Shown: positions 1 to 9,144, counted from the stretch's first letter. The stretch is 12,314 nucleotides of DNA from Alphaproteobacteria bacterium (GCA_022822125.1 JAJECF010000153.1:1-12314), one strand, 5' to 3'. Notes: generated by a model from the sequence alone, not told the origin. Made by a program: numbers and translations.

Positions 1-2370
1 GACCCGGACCGCGAGGGCGAGGCGATCTCCTGGCATGTCCGCGAGGCGCTCGCGAGCCGCAAGGCGCTGAACGGGGTCGAGGTCAGCCGCGTCGTCTTCC
101 ACGAAGTCACCAGGAACGCGGTGCTGGACGCGGTCGCCAATCCGCGAGCCATCAACCAGGAACTGGTCGATGCCTATATGGCGCGCCGCGCGCTCGATTA
201 CCTTGTCGGATTCACGCTTTCGCCTGTGCTGTGGCGCAAGCTGCCGGGCGCGCGCTCGGCGGGGCGGGTGCAATCGGTGGCGCTCCGCCTGGTCTGCGAC
301 CGGGAGGCGGAGATCGAGGTGTTCCGGGCGCGCGAATACTGGACCCTGGACGCCGATTTCGAGACGGCCGCCGGGGCGGCATTCCGGGCCCGGCTCACTC
401 ATCTCGACGGCAAGAAACTCTCTAGATATGCGATTCCGGATGAGGCTGAGGCGCTTGCCGTCAAGGCGCGGCTCGAAGAAGCCGCATACAGGATCGCCGG
501 CGTCGAAAAGAGACAGGCGAGCCGCAACCCGGCGCCGCCCTTCACAACCTCGACCCTCCAGCAGGAAGCGTCGCGGCGGCTCGGCTTCGGGGCTGCGCGC
601 GCCATGCGCGTCGCCCAGCAGCTTTACGAGGGCGTCGATCTCGGCGGGGAAAGCGTCGGTCTCATCACCTATATGCGGACCGACAGCGTGGCGATGAGCG
701 GCGAGGCCCTGGCCGGGGCGCGCCGGCTGATCGGCCGCGAATTCGGAGATGCCTATCTGCCGGCGAAGCCCCGGCGTTACCGGTCTTCGGCGCGCAACGC
801 CCAGGAAGCGCATGAAGCGATCCGCCCGACCGATATGGGGCGCCGGCCGCAGGATGTCCGCAGCCTGCTCGAGCCGGACCTGTTCAGGCTCTACGACCTG
901 GTCTGGAAACGCGCTGTGGCGAGCCAGATGGCCGCCGCTCTGTTCGACCGCGCCGCCGTCGATGTGGCTGCGACCGACGGCCGGGCCGTGCTGCGCGCGA
1001 CCGGCTCCGTCATCCGTTTCGACGGCTTCCTGAAGCTTTACCGCGAAGGCCGCGACGACGCATCCGAGGCTGGAGCGGACGGCGACGATGAGGGCCAGGC
1101 CCTGCCGCCTGTCGCCGAAGGCGAGCCGGCGGAGCGCAGGGCGGTGGAGGCTGGGCAGCATTTCACCCAGCCGCCGCCGCGCTACACCGAGGCGAGCCTG
1201 GTCAAGCGGCTGGAGGAGCTCGGCATCGGCCGCCCGTCCACATACGCGTCGATCATCCAGGTGCTGCAGGACCGCGACTATGTGCGGCTGGAGAGCCGGC
1301 GCTTCGTGCCGGAAGACCGCGGACGCATCGTCACGGCGTTCCTGCAGAACTTCTTCGAGCGTTATGTGGAATACGAATTCACCGCCGACCTGGAGGAGAA
1401 GCTCGATGCGGTCTCGAACGGACGCATCGACTGGCGCGCGCTGCTGCAGGAGTTCTGGGACGGGTTCCAGGCCAAGGTCGAGGAAACGCAGGGCCTGCGC
1501 ATTTCCAATGTCATCGACGCGCTCGACAAGGAGCTTGATGCGCATTTCTTCCCTCCGACCGATAACGGCAAGGATCCGCGCCTTTGCCCGGCCTGCGGCG
1601 AAGGCAGGCTCGGATTGCGTCTGGGCCGCCACGGCGCCTTCTTCGGCTGCTCGCGCTACCCGGAATGCCGCCATGTCCGGCCGCTGACGGCCGCGGAGGG
1701 CGAGGCGGAAAACGGGCCGCGCGTTCTCGGCAGCCACCCGGAGAGCGGGTTTGAGGTTTCGGTCCGCAAGGGGCCCTACGGCTTCTACGTGCAGCTTGCC
1801 GGAGAGGAGGGGGACAAGCCGAAGCGCGTCTCCACCCCGCGCGGCACCGATCCGGCGGCCGTCACCCTGGAACAGGCGCTCGGCCTTCTGTCCCTGCCGC
1901 GCGAGGTGGGACGGCATCCGGAAACCGGCAAGCCGATCTCGGCCGGCCTCGGGCGCTACGGTCCCTATCTGCGCCATGACGGCGCCTATGTCTCGATCCC
2001 GCGCGGCGACGAGGTGCTGGAGATCGGGTTGAACCGCGCCGTGGTGCTCATCGCCGGCAAGAAAGGCGGGCGGCGCCCCGCCGGGCCGCTGAAGGAGCTG
2101 GGCGCGCATCCCGAAGACGGGAAGCCGGTCACGGTCCACTCCGGCCGCTACGGGCCCTATGTGAAGCACGGCCGCACCATGGCCTCGCTGCCCAAGGGGC
2201 AAGCGCCCGAGGAGGCGACGCTCGACGCCGCCCTGCCGTTGCTGGAGCAGAAGAAGAAGGCGGGCGGCCGGAAGGCCCCCGCACGCAAGGCCGCCGCCAA
2301 GCCGAAAGCCGCCCCCGCGAAGGGCCGTACGCGCAAGCCCGCCGCTTCGAGGAAAGCCCCGCCCGCGTGA
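1..2370 (+). CDS. topA: DNA topoisomerase I, 5'-truncated by the window edge
   Basis: Type IA topoisomerase, which relaxes negatively supercoiled DNA by cutting one strand through a 5'-phosphotyrosine. The reading frame is open from base 1, so the gene starts upstream; 789 residues are visible. The first residues are the TOPRIM motif DPDREGEAISWH, whose D1, D3 and E5 correspond to the metal-binding DxDxE. The catalytic tyrosine lies in ITYMRTDS (window residue 224, codon 670-672). GIGRPSTYASI follows in the core. After the core comes one zinc ribbon (C529, C532, C550, C556). Then come three related C-terminal DNA-binding repeats starting near residues 577, 637 and 701, each with G-x-HP-E-x-G and a (R/K)-G-(P/R)-Y-G-(F/P)-Y-type core. 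The protein ends in a tail of about 35 residues rich in Lys, Ala, Pro and Arg. This one-ribbon plus repeat layout is usual for alphaproteobacterial TopA and differs from the multi-zinc tail of E. coli. The stop overlaps the rnr start. Confidence 0.97.
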   Translation, partial: DPDREGEAISWHVREALASRKALNGVEVSRVVFHEVTRNAVLDAVANPRAINQELVDAYMARRALDYLVGFTLSPVLWRKLPGARSAGRVQSVALRLVCDREAEIEVFRAREYWTLDADFETAAGAAFRARLTHLDGKKLSRYAIPDEAEALAVKARLEEAAYRIAGVEKRQASRNPAPPFTTSTLQQEASRRLGFGAARAMRVAQQLYEGVDLGGESVGLITYMRTDSVAMSGEALAGARRLIGREFGDAYLPAKPRRYRSSARNAQEAHEAIRPTDMGRRPQDVRSLLEPDLFRLYDLVWKRAVASQMAAALFDRAAVDVAATDGRAVLRATGSVIRFDGFLKLYREGRDDASEAGADGDDEGQALPPVAEGEPAERRAVEAGQHFTQPPPRYTEASLVKRLEELGIGRPSTYASIIQVLQDRDYVRLESRRFVPEDRGRIVTAFLQNFFERYVEYEFTADLEEKLDAVSNGRIDWRALLQEFWDGFQAKVEETQGLRISNVIDALDKELDAHFFPPTDNGKDPRLCPACGEGRLGLRLGRHGAFFGCSRYPECRHVRPLTAAEGEAENGPRVLGSHPESGFEVSVRKGPYGFYVQLAGEEGDKPKRVSTPRGTDPAAVTLEQALGLLSLPREVGRHPETGKPISAGLGRYGPYLRHDGAYVSIPRGDEVLEIGLNRAVVLIAGKKGGRRPAGPLKELGAHPEDGKPVTVHSGRYGPYVKHGRTMASLPKGQAPEEATLDAALPLLEQKKKAGGRKAPARKAAAKPKAAPAKGRTRKPAASRKAPPA

Positions 2371-4442
2371 CGCTCCCCGACCGCGACCGCCTGCTCGCCT
2401 TCATTGCCGAACGTGGCGGGCCGGTGGACCGCAAGGAGATCGCGCGCGCCTTCCGGCTCAAGGGGGCCGAACGGGCGGCCTTGCGCGACCTGCTGCGCGA
2501 GCTTGAGGCCGAAGGCGCGATAGACCGCCGCCGCGGCCGGCGGATCGCGTCGGGGCCGCCGGAAGTGACGGTTGTGGAGGTCGCCGGGCGCACGGAAGAC
2601 GGCGAACTACTCGCCCGCCTGGCGGGACGCAAGGGCGTGCCCGCGCCGGAGATCATCGTCGACGAACCGGGGCCGGGTCCGCTCCCCGCGACGGGCGCGA
2701 AGCTGCTGGTGCGACTCAGGCCGGCGGGGGAGGGCGGCTATCTGGCCCGCGTCATGCGCCGGCTGACCGCGCCGCCCCGGGACGTGCTGGGCGTTGTCGC
2801 GGAGGAGGGCCGGGCGCTGGTGCTGCGTCCCGTGGACCGGGGCAGGAACCGGGGCTTCACCGTGTCGGACGCTGCGGGAGCAGTCGCCGGCGACGTCGTG
2901 CGGGCCGCGGTCTTGCCCGGCCGGGCGGAGCAGCGGCGTTCGGTGCGGGTGGTCGAGCGGATCGGGCGCCATGACGGTCCGGGCGCGCTTTCGACGCTGA
3001 CCCTGCTGGAACACGGGATCGAGGAGCCGTTCCCGCCCGAAGTACTGGCCGAGGCGGAGGCCGCGCGTCTGCCGGACCCTGCCGGCCGCGCCGACCTGAC
3101 CGGCATGGCATTGGTGACGGTGGACGGTGACGATGCGCGCGACTTCGACGACGCTATCCATGCCGAACCGGACGGGGACGGCGGCTGGCGCGTGACGGTG
3201 GCCATCGCGGATATCGCAAGCTACGTCCCGCCGGGAAGCGCGCTCGACCGCGAGGCGGCGCGGCGCGGCAACTCGGTCTATCTGCCGGACCGCGCCGTTC
3301 CCATGCTGCCTGCGCGGCTGTCCGCGGGTCTCGGCAGCCTCATGCCGGGCGAAGAGCGGCCTTGTCTCGCCGTAGATTTACAGATCGGGTCGGCAGGCGC
3401 GCTGCGCGGCCACCGCTTCCGGCGCGGCTGGATGCGGTCTTCGGCCCGGCTTACTTACCGCGCCCTTCAGGACATGCTGGACGGGCCGGACACGCCTCCG
3501 CACCTCGCCCATCTGGAAGGGGCCTTCCGCGCGCTGGAACGCGCCCGGCAGCGGCGCGGGGCGCTGGAGCTGGACCTGCCCGAGCGCCGGGTGGTGTTCG
3601 ACTCCGGCGGGGACGCCGTTGCGGTGGCTGCGCGCGAGCGGCTGACGACCCACCGGATCGTCGAGGAGTTCATGATCGCGGCGAATGTCGCGGCGGCCGA
3701 GACGCTGGAAGCCAAGGGGCAGATCTGCATGCGGCGGGTCCATGACCGGCCGGACCCGGCGCGGATCGAGGCGATGCGGAGCCTGCTGCGCGATCTGGGG
3801 CACCCGGTTTCCTTCGGCGAGCTGCAGCGCCCGAAACAGTTCAACGCCCTGCTGGCGCGGCTCGCGGGCACGCCGTTCGCGGCGCTGGCCCACGAGCTGG
3901 TGCTGCGCGCCCAGGCGCAGGCGGTCTATACGCCGGACCTGCGCGGCCATTTCGGGCTCGGGCTCGCGCGCTATGCGCATTTCACCTCGCCCATCCGGCG
4001 CTATGCCGACCTCCTTGTGCATCGGGCACTGATCGCCGCACTCGGCCTCGGCGCGGGCGGCCTGGAGGACGAATCGGGCTTCCATGATATCGCCGAGTCT
4101 CTCTCCACGACGGAGCGGCGCGCGGCGGCGGCGGAGCGCCGGGCGCTGGACCGCTATGCCGCCGCGGTGCTGGAGGGCCGGACAGGCGAGACCTTCGAGG
4201 GCCGCATCGTCGGCGTGCAGCGCTTCGGCCTGTTCCTGCGCCTTGCGGGCGAAGGGGCGGACGGCATCCTGCCGACGGCTTCGCTCGGCGGCGAATATTT
4301 CCGCCACGACGCCCGCCGCCACACGCTCTCCGGCAGCGCGACGGGGCGCACATTCTGCCTGGGCGACACCCTCCCTGTCCGCCTTGAGGCGGCCGACCCG
4401 GTCAGCGGCGGTCTCGTGCTGGCCTTGGGAGAAGGCCGGTAA
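2367..4442 (+). CDS. rnr: Ribonuclease R (RNB-family 3'-5' exoribonuclease)
   Basis: Processive 3'-to-5' exoribonuclease of the RNase II/R family, degrading structured RNA and acting in RNA quality control. It has 691 residues. The N-terminal 60 or so residues form the winged-helix expected of RNase R (RKEIARAFRLKG). OB-type cold-shock regions follow. The RNB catalytic motif is DGDDARDFDDA at residues 253-263; D253, D259, D261 and D262 match the four metal-binding aspartates of E. coli RNase R. GHFGLGLARYAHFTSPIRRY is the conserved late RNB segment. An S1 domain starts near residue 607. The protein stops soon after S1, without the long lysine-rich tail of the 813-residue E. coli enzyme. The GTG start sits in a GTGA overlap with the topA stop, with a GAGGAAAG Shine-Dalgarno at 2349-2356, so translation is probably coupled to topA. 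The topA-rnr pair is common in alphaproteobacteria. Confidence 0.96.
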   Translation: MTLPDRDRLLAFIAERGGPVDRKEIARAFRLKGAERAALRDLLRELEAEGAIDRRRGRRIASGPPEVTVVEVAGRTEDGELLARLAGRKGVPAPEIIVDEPGPGPLPATGAKLLVRLRPAGEGGYLARVMRRLTAPPRDVLGVVAEEGRALVLRPVDRGRNRGFTVSDAAGAVAGDVVRAAVLPGRAEQRRSVRVVERIGRHDGPGALSTLTLLEHGIEEPFPPEVLAEAEAARLPDPAGRADLTGMALVTVDGDDARDFDDAIHAEPDGDGGWRVTVAIADIASYVPPGSALDREAARRGNSVYLPDRAVPMLPARLSAGLGSLMPGEERPCLAVDLQIGSAGALRGHRFRRGWMRSSARLTYRALQDMLDGPDTPPHLAHLEGAFRALERARQRRGALELDLPERRVVFDSGGDAVAVAARERLTTHRIVEEFMIAANVAAAETLEAKGQICMRRVHDRPDPARIEAMRSLLRDLGHPVSFGELQRPKQFNALLARLAGTPFAALAHELVLRAQAQAVYTPDLRGHFGLGLARYAHFTSPIRRYADLLVHRALIAALGLGAGGLEDESGFHDIAESLSTTERRAAAAERRALDRYAAAVLEGRTGETFEGRIVGVQRFGLFLRLAGEGADGILPTASLGGEYFRHDARRHTLSGSATGRTFCLGDTLPVRLEAADPVSGGLVLALGEGR

Positions 4443-4454
4443 CGGCATTATGCT
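4425..4454 (+). promoter_or_regulatory. Possible sigma70-type promoter for the BMP transporter operon
   Basis: TTGGGA (4425-4430, 4 of 6 matches to TTGACA) is followed after 18 bp by TATGCT (4449-4454, 4 of 6 matches to TATAAT). Transcription would begin near 4461, giving a leader of about 30 nt before the ATG at 4491. The -35 box lies inside the last codons of rnr. I see no clear terminator between rnr and the next gene, so read-through is also possible. This is a pattern match only. Confidence 0.35.
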
Positions 4455-4490
4455 GACGGCCTGCGGGCGGCAGCGAACAAGGGGGCCGGT

Positions 4491-5492
4491 ATGCGAAGCA
4501 AGTTGTTTTCAGTCCTGGCGATGCTGGGGGTCCTTGCGGCCGGGACGGCATTCGCCGAAGAGTTCAAGCCTGCGGTCGTCTATGACATCGGCAGCAAGTT
4601 CGACAAGAGCTTCAACGAGGGTGTGTGGAACGGCGTCAGGAAGTTCTCCGAGGAAACCGGCGTCAAGGTCGCGGAGTTCCAGATCGTCAACGAGACCCAG
4701 CGCGAACAGGCGATGCGCCGTCTGGTCGAGCGCGGCGCCACGATGGTGATCGCGGTCGGGTTCTCGCAGGCGGACGCGCTCGATGCGGTCGCGGCCGACT
4801 TCCCGGACCGCCAGTTCGCGATCATCGACGTCTCGTGGCTCGACCGGCCCAATCTGCGCCAGTATGTCTTCAAGGAGCATGAGGGCAGCTACCTGGTCGG
4901 CATCGCCGCGGCCATGGCCAGCAGGACCGGCAAGGTGGGCTTCGTCGGCGGCATGGACATTCCGCTCATCCGCAAGTTCCATTGCGGCTACCTGCAGGGC
5001 GCGAAGGCCGCCAATGCCGACATCGAGGTGCTGCAGGCGATGACCGGGACGACGCCGGCCGCCTGGAACGACCCGACGAAGGCCTCGGAGCTGGCGCAGG
5101 GCCAGATCGACCGCGGCGCGGACGTCGTCTACCACGCCGCCGGCAGGAGCGGCATCGGCGTGATCCAGGCCGCGGCCGATGCCGGCAAGCTCGCCATCGG
5201 CGTGGATTCGAACCAGAACGGGCTGGCGCCCGGCTCCGTGCTGACCTCGATGCTGAAGCGCGTGGATGTCGCGACCTACGAGACTTTGAAGGACGGGCTG
5301 GCAGGCACGTTCACGGCCGGCATCCGCAGCCTGGGCCTCGCCGAAGACGGCGTGGGCTGGGCGCAGGACGAGCACAATGCCGGCCTGCTGACCGACGAGC
5401 TCAAGGCCGCGGTCGAGAGCGCCAGGGCCGACATCGTCGCGGGCCGGACCGTCGTCCACGACTATATGAGCGACTCGAACTGCCCCGGTTGA
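4491..5492 (+). CDS. BMP-family ABC transporter substrate-binding protein
   Basis: Periplasmic binding protein of the BMP (basic membrane protein / PnrA-like) family, which typically captures nucleosides or related purine compounds for a dedicated ABC importer. It has 333 residues. Residues 1-22 are a Sec signal peptide: MRSK basic start, hydrophobic core, cleavage after AFA, with mature protein starting EEFKP. There is no lipobox cysteine, so it should be soluble in the periplasm, unlike the lipoprotein versions of Gram-positives and spirochaetes. The family motif DKSFN is at residues 38-42. VDSNQN (238-243) is the typical late ligand-cleft segment. The ATG is preceded by an AAGGGGG Shine-Dalgarno at 4479-4485. 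It is the first gene of a four-gene transporter operon; the ATPase gene starts 9 bp after its stop. The ligand cannot be read from sequence alone; nucleoside is an inference from the family. Confidence 0.93.
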   Translation: MRSKLFSVLAMLGVLAAGTAFAEEFKPAVVYDIGSKFDKSFNEGVWNGVRKFSEETGVKVAEFQIVNETQREQAMRRLVERGATMVIAVGFSQADALDAVAADFPDRQFAIIDVSWLDRPNLRQYVFKEHEGSYLVGIAAAMASRTGKVGFVGGMDIPLIRKFHCGYLQGAKAANADIEVLQAMTGTTPAAWNDPTKASELAQGQIDRGADVVYHAAGRSGIGVIQAAADAGKLAIGVDSNQNGLAPGSVLTSMLKRVDVATYETLKDGLAGTFTAGIRSLGLAEDGVGWAQDEHNAGLLTDELKAAVESARADIVAGRTVVHDYMSDSNCPG

Positions 5493-5501
5493 GGGCAATC
5501 C

Positions 5502-7055
5502 TTGGCCCGGAACGGCGGCTCCCGGCAGCCTGACCGCGCGGCGGTCAGGCTTCGCGGCGTCGCCAAGCGTTTCGGCGCCGTTCTCGCAAACGACGACGTC
5601 GATCTGGATATCGGGCAGGGCAGCGTCCACGGCATCATCGGCGAGAACGGGGCGGGCAAGTCCACCCTCGCCTCGATCATCTACGGGCTCTACACGCCGG
5701 ACGGCGGCACCGTGGAGATCGACGGCAAGGCGGCGGCGCTCCGCAGCCCCGCCGACGCCATCGCGCTCGGGGTCGGCATGGTCCACCAGCACTTCATGCT
5801 GGTGCCGACCTTCACCGTGCTGGAGAACATCATGCTCGGCATGGAGGGCGGCTTCCTGCTCGGACAGGGCGAAGCCGGCATCCGCGCAAGGCTGGAAAGC
5901 CTGAGCCGGCAGCACGGCCTCGAAGTGGACCCCGACGCCCTTGTCGACGACCTGCCCGTCGGCCTGCGCCAGCGGGTCGAGATCCTGAAGGCGCTCTTTC
6001 GCGGCGCGCGCATCCTGATCCTCGACGAACCCACGGGCGTGCTGACCCCGGACGAGACGGACCGGCTTTTCACCATCCTACGCGGCATACGGGATGCGGG
6101 CGGCACGGTCGTCCTGATTACCCACAAGCTGCGGGAGGTGATGGCGGTCTGCGGCACGGTCTCGGTCATGCGCCACGGCCGGATGGTCGGCCGCCGCGAA
6201 ACGGCGGAGACGAATACGGCCGAGCTCGCCGAACTCATGGTCGGCCGGAAGGTCGGCCAGGCGGCGCGGCCGTCGGCGGGCGCGGTCGGGACCCCGGTTC
6301 TGCGGGCGGCGGGGCTCACCTGGCGGAGTCCGGGCGGCGCGCTGCGCCTCGACGAGGTCGATCTGGAACTGCGCGCCGGTGAGATCCTCGCCGTCGCGGG
6401 CGTTTCCGGCAACGGCCAGTCCGAGCTGCTGGACCTGCTTTCCGGCCTGTCCGGCGTGCAGGAGGGCCGGATCGAATTCGCCGGACGGCGCATCGACGCG
6501 GCCCACCCGGCGACGCCTGCCGAAATGCGCGCGCTGGGCCTGGCGCATGTGCCGGAAGACCGGCAGCGGCGGGGGCTGGTCCTGCCGTTCGAGGCGCGGG
6601 AGAACGCGGTGCTCGGCCGGCCGGAGAATGCCGGGCCCGGCCCCTGGACGAGCGGGGCGGCGATGCTCGCGCATGCGGAGCCGCTGATCGCGCGCTTCGA
6701 CATCCGGCCGCCGGACCCGATGCTGCCGGCGGCCGGGTTTTCCGGCGGCAACCAGCAGAAGATCGTGCTCGCGCGCGAGTTCGACTCCGCGCCCGCCGTG
6801 CTGCTGCTCGGACAGCCGACGCGCGGCGTCGATATCGGCACCATCGAGACCATCCACGCGCAGGTCATGGCGCTGAAGGAACGGGGCTCCGCCATCCTGC
6901 TGGTCTCGACGGAGCTGGATGAAATCCTGGCGCTCGCCGACCGGATCATGGTGATGAATGGCGGGCGGGTGGCCGGCACGGTTCCGGCGGAGGGCGCGAC
7001 GCGCCGGCAGCTCGGGCTGATGATGACGGGCGCCGCCGGGGAGGCGGGCGCATGA
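5502..7055 (+). CDS. BMP-type ABC transporter ATP-binding protein with two fused nucleotide-binding domains
   Basis: Cytoplasmic energising subunit of the importer, like YufO/NupA-type and RbsA-like double ATPases. It has 517 residues. Domain 1 has Walker A GENGAGKST (47-55), the variant signature LPVGLRQR (151-158) and Walker B ending LDEPTG (D175, catalytic E176). Domain 2 has the degenerate Walker A GVSGNGQSE (300-308), with Gln in place of the usual Lys. It has a good signature FSGGNQQK (413-420). Its Walker B reads LLLGQPTRG, with Q438 where the catalytic Glu would be. One site is therefore expected to hydrolyse ATP and the other to be mainly structural, as is usual in this subfamily. 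The start is TTG at 5502, supported by GAGGG at 5491-5495 and by homology beginning a few residues later; I see no better downstream start before the conserved region. It overlaps the next gene by ATGA. Confidence 0.93.
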   Translation: MARNGGSRQPDRAAVRLRGVAKRFGAVLANDDVDLDIGQGSVHGIIGENGAGKSTLASIIYGLYTPDGGTVEIDGKAAALRSPADAIALGVGMVHQHFMLVPTFTVLENIMLGMEGGFLLGQGEAGIRARLESLSRQHGLEVDPDALVDDLPVGLRQRVEILKALFRGARILILDEPTGVLTPDETDRLFTILRGIRDAGGTVVLITHKLREVMAVCGTVSVMRHGRMVGRRETAETNTAELAELMVGRKVGQAARPSAGAVGTPVLRAAGLTWRSPGGALRLDEVDLELRAGEILAVAGVSGNGQSELLDLLSGLSGVQEGRIEFAGRRIDAAHPATPAEMRALGLAHVPEDRQRRGLVLPFEARENAVLGRPENAGPGPWTSGAAMLAHAEPLIARFDIRPPDPMLPAAGFSGGNQQKIVLAREFDSAPAVLLLGQPTRGVDIGTIETIHAQVMALKERGSAILLVSTELDEILALADRIMVMNGGRVAGTVPAEGATRRQLGLMMTGAAGEAGA

Positions 7056-8146
7056 CGGGCCTGCCGCGCTGGCTCGATATCGGCGTCCTGCCTCTCGTCA
7101 ATCTCGCGCTTGCGCTGCTGGCGGCGGCGGTCGTGGTCGTGCTGGTCGGCGAGGACCCGCTTCACGTCTTCGCCGTCCTCCTGCAAGGGGCTTTCGCGCC
7201 CGGCGCGCTCGGCTACACGCTCTACTACGCGACCAATTTCATCTTCACCGGCCTTGCCGCCGCGCTCGCCTTCCAGGCGCGGCTGTTCAACATCGGCGCC
7301 GAGGGCCAGGCGATGCTGGGCGGCCTCGGCATCGCCTTCGTCTGCCTCTCCTTCGAGTCCGTGCTGCCGGGCCCCCTCGTCGCGGTTATTGCGATTGCCG
7401 CCGCCGCGCTGTTCGGCGCCGCATGGGCCGTCGTGCCCGGCTGGCTGCAGGCCTACCGGGGCAGCCACATCGTCATCACCACCATCATGTTCAACTTCCT
7501 CGCCTCCGGCCTGATGGTCTGGCTGCTTTCGGGCCCGATCATGCGGCCCGGACAGGGTTCGCCGCAGACGCGGCTCTTCGGCGAGGGCGTCTGGCTGCCG
7601 GCGCTGCACGACCTCGCGCGCGGCCTGGGGTTCGAGGCCGCCCGCTCGCCGCTCAACCTGTCCTTCCTGTTCGCGCTGCTCGCCTGCGCGGCGGTCTGGG
7701 TGCTGATCTGGCGCACCAAGTTCGGCTATGCGCTGCGCGCCATCGGCCACAGCGAGGAGGCGGCGCGCTATGCGGGCATTCCCGTCCGGCGCGCCGTGGT
7801 CGCCGCCATGGCGCTCTCCGGCGCGCTCGCGGGCTGCATGGCGCTCAACGAGATACTCGGCGTGCAGCACAAGCTGGTGCTCAACTTCTCCGCTGGCTAC
7901 GGCTTCACCGGCATCGCGGTCGCGCTGATGGGCCGCAACCATCCGCTCGGCATCCTGGCGGCGAGCCTGCTGTTCGGCGCGCTCTTCCAGGGCGGGGCGG
8001 AGCTCAATTTCGAGTTCGAGACCATCACCCACGAGCTGGCCCTTGTGATCCAGGGCCTTGTGATCCTGTTCTCGGGCGCGCTCGCCTACATGTTCACGCC
8101 CTGGCTGGCGCGGCTGCTGCTCTCGCGGAGCGCCGCCCGTGCCTGA
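7052..8146 (+). CDS. BMP-type ABC transporter permease, first subunit (YufP-like)
   Basis: Inner-membrane subunit that forms one half of the substrate channel. It has 364 residues and is strongly hydrophobic, with segments around 11-33, 55-76, 87-100, 106-130, 140-160, 202-220, 246-268, 283-313 and 327-350. NIGAEGQ (80-86) is the conserved membrane motif of this permease family. RAIGHSEEAARYAGI (229-243) is the cytoplasmic loop expected to dock on the ATPase. It belongs to the BPD_transp_2 (LivH/RbsC-type) superfamily. The ATG is within an ATGA overlap with the ATPase gene and has a GGGGAGG Shine-Dalgarno at 7038-7044, which argues for tight co-translation. The last 8 bp overlap the second permease gene. 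Confidence 0.93.
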   Translation: MTGLPRWLDIGVLPLVNLALALLAAAVVVVLVGEDPLHVFAVLLQGAFAPGALGYTLYYATNFIFTGLAAALAFQARLFNIGAEGQAMLGGLGIAFVCLSFESVLPGPLVAVIAIAAAALFGAAWAVVPGWLQAYRGSHIVITTIMFNFLASGLMVWLLSGPIMRPGQGSPQTRLFGEGVWLPALHDLARGLGFEAARSPLNLSFLFALLACAAVWVLIWRTKFGYALRAIGHSEEAARYAGIPVRRAVVAAMALSGALAGCMALNEILGVQHKLVLNFSAGYGFTGIAVALMGRNHPLGILAASLLFGALFQGGAELNFEFETITHELALVIQGLVILFSGALAYMFTPWLARLLLSRSAARA

Positions 8147-9113
8147 GGTCTGGATCGACATTCTGGCGGTCCTCGACGGCACGGCCCGCCTCGCCGCGCC
8201 GCTCATCCTCTGCGCCATGGCCGGGCTGGTGTCCGAGCGCTCCGGCATCGTCGATATCGGGCTGGAGGGCAAGCTGCTGGCCGGGGCTTTCGCCGCCGCC
8301 GCCGTCGCCACGCTCGCCGGCTCGCCCTGGGCGGGGCTGGCCGCTGCGCTGGCAGCCTCCGTCATGCTGGCGCTCGTCCACGGCTTCGCCTGCATCACCC
8401 ATCGCGGCGAGCAGATCGTCTCCGGCGTCGCGGTCAACATCCTCGCGCTCGGCATGACGGTCGTGATCGCGAATGCGCTCTTCCGCCACGGCGGCCACAC
8501 GCCCGCGCTCGGCGCGCATGAGCGGTTTTCCCCGATGGCCCTGCCACTGTCCGAAACCCTGCGCGAAGTCCCGGTTCTTGGGTCCCTCCATGCGGAGCTG
8601 ATATCGGGCCACAACCTGCTGGTCTATGCGGCCTTCTTCTCCGTCCCGCTGGTCTGGTGGCTCCTCTGGCGCACGCGCTTCGGGCTCAGGCTCCGCGCCG
8701 CCGGCGAGATGCCGGAGGCGGTGGACAGCGCCGGCGTGTCGGTGTCGGCGCTCCGCTATCGGGGCATCCTGATCGCCGGCCTGCTCTGCGGGCTGGCGGG
8801 CGCTTACCTCTCGATCGCCCACGGCGCGGGCTTCGTGCGGGAGATGAGCGCGGGCAAGGGCTTCCTCGCGCTCGCGGCGCTGATCTTCGGGCGCTGGAAG
8901 CCGCTGCCCGTGCTCTTCGCCTGCCTGCTGTTCGGCCTGCTGGACACGGTGGCGCCGAGGCTCCAGGGGGTGGACCTGCCGCTGGTCGGCCCGGTCCCCG
9001 TCGCGCTGGTCTCGGTGCTGCCCTACGCGATGACGGTTGTGCTGCTGGCGGGCTTCTTCGGCCGCGCTATCCCGCCCCGCGCCCTGGGACGGCCCTTCGT
9101 GAAGGAGCATTGA
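8139..9113 (+). CDS. BMP-type ABC transporter permease, second subunit (YufQ-like)
   Basis: Second channel subunit, 324 residues. It is a paralogue of the preceding permease: DIGLEGK (39-45) corresponds to NIGAEGQ there, and [15 protein letters not shown] (186-200) corresponds to the ATPase-docking loop RAIGHSEEAARYAGI. Hydrophobic segments lie near 15-31, 36-60, 62-84, 93-115, 158-177, 207-225, 241-270 and 285-308. The start is GTG at 8139, 8 bp inside the previous gene, with CGGAG at 8126-8130 as a weak Shine-Dalgarno. Homology begins at once after it, which supports this start. It closes the transporter operon; the next gene is unrelated leuB. Confidence 0.92.
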   Translation: MPEVWIDILAVLDGTARLAAPLILCAMAGLVSERSGIVDIGLEGKLLAGAFAAAAVATLAGSPWAGLAAALAASVMLALVHGFACITHRGEQIVSGVAVNILALGMTVVIANALFRHGGHTPALGAHERFSPMALPLSETLREVPVLGSLHAELISGHNLLVYAAFFSVPLVWWLLWRTRFGLRLRAAGEMPEAVDSAGVSVSALRYRGILIAGLLCGLAGAYLSIAHGAGFVREMSAGKGFLALAALIFGRWKPLPVLFACLLFGLLDTVAPRLQGVDLPLVGPVPVALVSVLPYAMTVVLLAGFFGRAIPPRALGRPFVKEH

Positions 9114-9114
9114 A

Positions 9115-9144
9115 GCCCGGCGCTTCCGGGGCGGCGGCGCGGGC
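9115..9144 (+). terminator. Weak stem-loop after the transporter operon
   Basis: GCCC-G-GCGC at 9115-9123 can pair with GCGCGGGC at 9137-9144, giving an 8 bp stem with one bulged G and a GC-rich loop. There is no T-run after it, so it is not a canonical intrinsic terminator. It could attenuate transcription between the transporter and leuB, or be a by-product of GC richness. Confidence 0.22.

Noticed and set aside
4509..5915. A 468-codon minus-strand open frame opposite the BMP binding-protein gene
   Set aside because: The plus strand encodes a clear signal peptide and BMP family motifs; the antisense frame has none.
5690..8614. A 974-codon open frame on the minus strand opposite the ATPase and permease genes
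   Set aside because: It shadows well-supported transporter genes. Its translation is low-complexity (Ser/Arg/Ala/Pro) with no domain, as expected from third-position GC bias in GC-rich DNA.
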